From: Caviibacterium pharyngocola
Lineage (GTDB): Bacteria; Pseudomonadota; Gammaproteobacteria; Enterobacterales; Pasteurellaceae
Direction: 5' to 3'
Length of the DNA stretch: 61,485 nt
Assembly: GCF_002795405.1 (NCBI RefSeq)
Contig: NZ_PHGZ01000028.1
Span: forward strand, 1 to 61,485
In this document: one piece after another, positions 60,072 through 61,485 of the stretch
Layout: each line of letters opens with the position of its first letter
Position numbering within the stretch: position 1 is the first letter of the stretch
Notes under the pieces: model-generated
Told to the model about the DNA's origin: nothing
The model's input: the letters and a program-made list of their open reading frames with translations, nothing else
Database searches by the model: none
Position numbers and translations under genes: made by a program

Positions 60072-60259
60072 ATAGTTAAAAAAACCTATCTTGAATGTAT
60101 TTGAACAAAAAACAAGCAATCAAACAAAAACAACCTAACGCCGCCAAACGTATCTAAACGATTAAAAAATAGCCTATTGCATTGTTTCTTGATGTGCTTA
60201 TATTGTGATATGGGCTAACTCTAGCCGTCTTAATTAAGATGAAAATCAAGGGGTTATTT

Positions 60260-60679
60260 GTGCTAATTCATAATGAAGTCAGAAAAGAAATTTTGTCGTT
60301 ACTTTCTCGCAATGTGGAAGGTGTAGAACATTTTTTTAATGGGCGCGCGTTTTTTTCAAATATTGCGGAACAAGTGCCGGCGATTGTGGTGTTTCTTGAT
60401 GATTTAAATTGTGACGCCGTGGCGCTAGGTACGACGGAATGGACGGGCGATCTGAATATCGGTATTTATTTGCCTATCTATGAAGGTGAAGAAAAACTCG
60501 ACCAGATTGCCGAACAGATCGACAGTCTGATCAAGTTCACCGGTTATCAACATATCCGTCTTGTCACACCGAATCGCCAATATAACTATGAATATGACAG
60601 CGAGGGCGCTATCTGGGTGGCGTCAATGTTGACGTATTCGATTTGTTACGGCGAAAAACGCACTTATGATCAAGAATAA
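60260..60679 (+). CDS. Phage tail terminator-like protein (minor tail U type)
   Basis: Protein of 139 residues from GTG 60260, preceded by AAGGGG at the right distance; an ATG at 60239 lacks a ribosome site. HNEVRKEILSLLSRNVEGVEHFFNGRAFFSNIAEQVPAIVVFLDD, then a WTGDLNIGIYLP strand and KLDQIAEQIDSLI, follow the plan of lambda gpU-like terminators that cap siphophage tails. It is the first gene of the element's structural part, 22 bp before the capsid gene. Confidence 0.7.
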   Translation: MLIHNEVRKEILSLLSRNVEGVEHFFNGRAFFSNIAEQVPAIVVFLDDLNCDAVALGTTEWTGDLNIGIYLPIYEGEEKLDQIAEQIDSLIKFTGYQHIRLVTPNRQYNYEYDSEGAIWVASMLTYSICYGEKRTYDQE

Positions 60680-60701
60680 CACGCAATAGGATTAAAAAAT
60701 T

Positions 60702-61485
60702 ATGTTTAAAAAATTGTTAGAACTCCGTCAACAAAAGGCGAAATTAACCGAAGATATGCGCGCAATGCTTGCGAAAGCGGAAACCGAAAACCGCAGTTTA
60801 AGCGAAGAAGAAAACGCGCAATTTACCGAAATGCGCAATAAAGTCACCGCACTTAATGCAGATATTGATCGTTATGAGGCGGTTGCCGATGAACAGCGCG
60901 CACAAGCAGGCGAACCGGTGGAAACCAATCGCAAGCCGAAATATAACAATGACGAATTACGTCATTATATTAAAACCGGCGAATTGCGTTCTACCCTTTC
61001 GACTACCGTAAAAGATGACGGTGGCTATACCGTTATCCCGCAATTAGACAAGCAAGTAATGACGCGCTTAACCGACGACAGCGTTATGCGTCAGATTTGT
61101 AATGTGGTGCGTTTGCCGGTGGGAGCGAAAGAATATAAAAAATTGGTTTCCGCCGGTGGCGCGGTGATTAATCACGGTGAAGAAGGTCAGGCACGCACCG
61201 GCACTAATACACCGAAATTAAATGAGGTCAGCATTCCGTTAAATTCGATTTATGCCTACCCGAAAACCACACAAGAAATCTTAGATTTTTCGTCTATTGA
61301 TGTGTTAGGTTGGTTGACGGATGAAATCTCAGAAAGCTTTACCGAAACGGAAGAATCCGATTTAACTGCGGGCGACGGCGATAAAAAAGCAAAAAGCTTG
61401 TTGTCTTATACCCGTTCCACTGACGGCGATAAAACGCGCACTTTCGGCGAATTGCAAAAAATGGAAGTGGCGGGCGCGGATAAAA
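60702..61485 (+). CDS. HK97-fold major capsid protein (5' part only)
   Basis: At least 261 residues; the gene continues beyond the window. The N-terminal coiled coil (KKLLELRQQKAKLTEDMRAMLAKAETENRSLSEEENAQF, about residues 2-60) is the delta/scaffold region removed during maturation. The capsid fold begins near STLSTTVKDDGGYTVIPQ, and SAGGAVINHGEEGQARTGTNTPKLNEVSIPL corresponds to the E-loop region. An AGGATTAAAAAATT ribosome site precedes the ATG. Confidence 0.92.
   Translation, partial: MFKKLLELRQQKAKLTEDMRAMLAKAETENRSLSEEENAQFTEMRNKVTALNADIDRYEAVADEQRAQAGEPVETNRKPKYNNDELRHYIKTGELRSTLSTTVKDDGGYTVIPQLDKQVMTRLTDDSVMRQICNVVRLPVGAKEYKKLVSAGGAVINHGEEGQARTGTNTPKLNEVSIPLNSIYAYPKTTQEILDFSSIDVLGWLTDEISESFTETEESDLTAGDGDKKAKSLLSYTRSTDGDKTRTFGELQKMEVAGADK

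Larger units (their letters stand above)
58475..61485. mobile_element. Left end of a second integrated element (incomplete)
   Basis: It begins at the 3' end of tRNA-Leu(GAG) with a P4-type integrase, then an AT-rich iteron-like region, a tail-terminator-like gene and an HK97-type capsid gene cut by the window end. The right attachment site lies outside. It may be a prophage or a capsid-encoding phage satellite. Confidence 0.8.

Overview
The window is chromosomal DNA of a member of the Pasteurellaceae. The 9-bp uptake signal core AAGTGCGGT occurs throughout, often as inverted pairs that double as terminators. This is the Haemophilus influenzae type of uptake sequence (Haemophilus, Aggregatibacter, Pasteurella, Basfia and Actinobacillus succinogenes clade). 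The encoded core proteins (QueA, SecD, TrpR, PepA) also resemble those of H. influenzae. The exact genus cannot be fixed from the sequence alone.

Host DNA, left part (1-17282). A 264-bp tandem duplication carrying palindromic repeats comes first. It is followed by a gene for an FtsZ-derived protein without the GTPase half, metF (minus), a DUF945 protein, trhP/yegQ, queA-tgt, a hemerythrin-like gene, yajC-secD-secF, slt, trpR-mtgA, an SDR dehydrogenase (ydfG) and a small RelE/ParE-type toxin-antitoxin pair. The tRNA-modification genes (trhP, queA, tgt) and the Sec accessory genes form the usual gammaproteobacterial neighbourhood.

P2/HP1-like prophage (17352-50451, about 33.1 kb). It is bounded by a 69-bp direct repeat (two mismatches, 37 bp exact) made of the 3' end of tRNA-Leu(CAA) and its terminator. 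The intact tRNA lies at the right end next to the integrase. From the left: cos-like region, a ribbon-helix-helix gene, an Ibs-like type I toxin with an apparent antisense RNA, portal Q and terminase P (minus), then O N M L X, the lysis genes (holin, SAR endolysin, Rz/Rz1), a DksA-like gene, R S, an inserted membrane-protein gene, tape measure T, V W J I H, tail-fibre assembly, FI FII, E/E' (with a clear -1 frameshift site), U and D. An accessory minus-strand block (38865-41998) holds unknown membrane proteins, an Excalibur protein, a membrane/WYL-like/BRCT fusion, a remnant of a repressor gene, and YidD and DUF4177 genes. The genetic switch (S24 repressor and Cro-like protein) follows. Then come early genes including a tandem Ogr/Delta zinc-finger pair, a rolling-circle replication protein A, an AlpA/Cox-like protein and the integrase.

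Host DNA, right part (50558-58474): lptG-lptF, pepA (interrupted by a frameshift in an A8 tract), a compact intergenic structure that looks like a small RNA with C-rich loops, recR, ybaB, topB, secG and tRNA-Leu(GAG).

Second integrated element (from about 58475 to beyond the window end): a P4-type integrase next to tRNA-Leu(GAG), an AT-rich region with iteron-like boxes, a tail-terminator-like gene and the start of an HK97-fold capsid gene. It could be an ordinary siphophage-type prophage or a capsid-encoding satellite; the window ends too early to tell.

The strongest novel candidates are the Ibs-like type I toxin/antisense pair beside the phage cos region, the pair of early phage genes that each carry a gene-like antisense ORF with its own terminator, the GTPase-less FtsZ paralogue, and the C-rich small RNA between pepA and recR.
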